A stretch of 6,743 bases of DNA from contig CALEZJ010000288.1 of the NCBI GenBank assembly GCA_937927885.1, positions 1-6,743 of the forward strand, written 5' to 3'. Positions 5,496-6,743 of this stretch are shown here, in pieces; position 1 is the stretch's first letter; every line of letters starts with the position of its first letter. The notes under the pieces were generated by a model. That model was not told the origin of the DNA. It saw only the letters and a list, made by a program, of their open reading frames with translations, and made no database searches. The position numbers and the translations under genes were made by a program. The stretch comes from an uncultured Paracoccaceae bacterium (GTDB lineage: Bacteria > Pseudomonadota > Alphaproteobacteria > Rhodobacterales > Rhodobacteraceae).

Positions 5496-6743
5496 TTCTC
5501 TCTGCTTCGCGACTCTTTCAGCCCACCGTCCTGCTCGCGCTCGCCCTGATGGCGGTGATCGTGATGATGGTGCTGCCGATGCCGCCCTGGCTGCTGGACA
5601 TCGGCCTTGCCGCCTCATTCGCGCTGGCGATCCTGATGTTCACCATCACGCTGTTCATCGAACGACCGCTGGATTTCTCCATCTTCCCGACCGTCCTGCT
5701 GGCGTCCCTGATGCTGCGCCTGTCGCTGAACGTCTCGTCGACACGTCTGATCATCGGCGAGGGACACACCGGCCCCCAGGCCGCGGGATCGGTGATCCAG
5801 GGCTTTGCCAGCTTCATCATGGGGGGCAATGTCGCCCTGGGCGTGGTGGTGTTCTGCGTGCTGCTGATCGTCAATTTCGTCGTCATCACCAAGGGCGCCG
5901 GCCGCATGGCCGAAGTGGGCGCGCGATTCGCGCTGGACGGCATGCCGGGAAAGCAGCTTGCCATCGACGCGGACATGTCGGCCGGCGCGATTTCCCACGC
6001 CGAGGCCAAGGCCCGGCGCGAAAAGGACCAGGCCGAGACGACCTTTTTCGGCTCGCTCGACGGCGCGTCGAAATTCGTCAAGGGCGACGCGGTCGCCGGG
6101 CTCCTGATCACGCTCCTGAACATCGTGGTGGGCCTCCTGATGGGGACGCTGGCGCATGGCATGGCGCTGGGCGACGCCTTTTCCACCTATGCGATCCTGA
6201 CGGTGGGCGACGGGCTGGTCAGCCAGATCCCGGCGGTCATCATCTCGATCGCCGCGGCCCTGCTGCTGGCGCGCGGGGGTGCGAATGGCGCGACCGATAT
6301 CACCCTGGTGGCGCAACTGGGCCGCTATCCCGCGGCGCTGGCGACGGTCGCCCTCTTGATGCTGCTGTTCGCGCTGGTGCCCGGCCTGCCCTTCGTGCCG
6401 TTCCTCGTCGGGGCCGGCATCGTCGGCGGCGCGGCCTGGCTTTCCAGTCGCAAGCGACCCGCCCCTTTGACCGAGGCCGACCAGCCCGCCCCACGACCCA
6501 CCTCGCTGGGCGACGTGCTCGACCTCGATGAAATCCATGTGTCGTTTTCCGCCGATCTGGTCGCGATGGTGCTCGATCCGGCCACCGGCCTCGATGCGCG
6601 CATCACCAACATGCGCAATCATGTGGCGCGTCACTGGGGCCTCCTGTTGCCCGAGATCCGGCTGACCGACGACCCCGCCCTGCGTCCGGGCGAATACGCG
6701 ATCCTGATCCAGGGCGTGGAACAGGGGCGCGACCGGCTCTATC
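5492..6743 (+). CDS. flhA: Flagellar export gate protein FlhA, N-terminal part (cut by window edge)
   Basis: These are the first 417 codons of FlhA, the large export-gate subunit of the flagellar type III secretion system in the inner membrane; full length is usually near 690-700 residues. Translation shows the membrane half (residues about 12-320, several hydrophobic helices), a linker rich in proline and charge (320-340) and the start of the cytoplasmic domain (DVLDLDEIHVSFSADL onward). The FHIPEP-family signature is clear at RMAEVGARFALDGMPGKQ (138-155) followed by AIDADMSAG. Charged residues important in Salmonella FlhA align with a constant nine-residue offset: R85 (R94), K194 (K203), D199 (D208) and D240 (D249), while Salmonella R206 is K197 here. 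The ATG overlaps the stop of the transglycosylase gene and has no strong ribosome binding site, which fits translational coupling. Flagellar FlhA is preferred over an injectisome homologue because of the sequence style and neighbour, not by a decisive test. Confidence 0.95.
   Translation, partial: MILSASRLFQPTVLLALALMAVIVMMVLPMPPWLLDIGLAASFALAILMFTITLFIERPLDFSIFPTVLLASLMLRLSLNVSSTRLIIGEGHTGPQAAGSVIQGFASFIMGGNVALGVVVFCVLLIVNFVVITKGAGRMAEVGARFALDGMPGKQLAIDADMSAGAISHAEAKARREKDQAETTFFGSLDGASKFVKGDAVAGLLITLLNIVVGLLMGTLAHGMALGDAFSTYAILTVGDGLVSQIPAVIISIAAALLLARGGANGATDITLVAQLGRYPAALATVALLMLLFALVPGLPFVPFLVGAGIVGGAAWLSSRKRPAPLTEADQPAPRPTSLGDVLDLDEIHVSFSADLVAMVLDPATGLDARITNMRNHVARHWGLLLPEIRLTDDPALRPGEYAILIQGVEQGRDRLY

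Noticed and set aside
5615..6634. A 339-codon minus-strand open frame opposite flhA
   Set aside because: It has the same His/Gln/Arg/Asp-rich antisense composition, and the plus strand encodes clear FlhA.
1..6743. A single novel system linking the antiporter, cold-shock, SH3-like, transglycosylase and flagellar genes
   Set aside because: The units are on different strands with their own terminator and probable promoters, and each belongs to a known housekeeping family. Adjacency alone does not support a joint system. No mobile element, tRNA, CRISPR repeat or defence gene was seen.

Overview
The window looks like chromosomal DNA of a GC-rich alphaproteobacterium, most likely from the Rhodobacterales (Paracoccus/Rhodobacter type). 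The grounds are the high GC content, the 68-residue CspA ending in NLALA, the fused MrpA-MrpB antiporter subunit, and a flagellar flhA preceded by a small lytic transglycosylase. This placement is inference from protein style; no marker gene is present.

Layout. (1) Positions 1-3718, minus strand: the start of a group-2 Mrp/Mnh/Pha multisubunit cation/proton antiporter operon, read right to left as a 947-residue fused AB subunit, subunit C, then the first 166 codons of subunit D, which runs off the left edge. A plausible promoter and a short palindromic leader lie just upstream (3734-3839). (2) 3884-4140, minus strand: a single-gene cold-shock protein unit with a clear intrinsic terminator that separates it from the antiporter operon. 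(3) 4329-4664, minus strand: a small secreted SH3-like protein with four cysteines. (4) 4797 to the right edge, plus strand: a secreted SLT-type lytic transglycosylase whose stop overlaps the start of flhA (ATGA). The flhA gene is cut by the window end after 417 codons. This is probably the start of a flagellar export operon.

How the parts fit. The Mrp complex exchanges cytoplasmic Na+ (or K+) for protons across the inner membrane. The transglycosylase probably opens peptidoglycan for the flagellar rod, while FlhA is the central gate of the flagellar type III export apparatus. The SH3-like protein is divergent from the transglycosylase and may also act in the envelope, but its function is unknown. 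The three blocks look like ordinary neighbours rather than one system. I found no mobile element, CRISPR array, RNA gene or clearly novel system. The longest gene-free stretch is about 215 bases (3719-3933).
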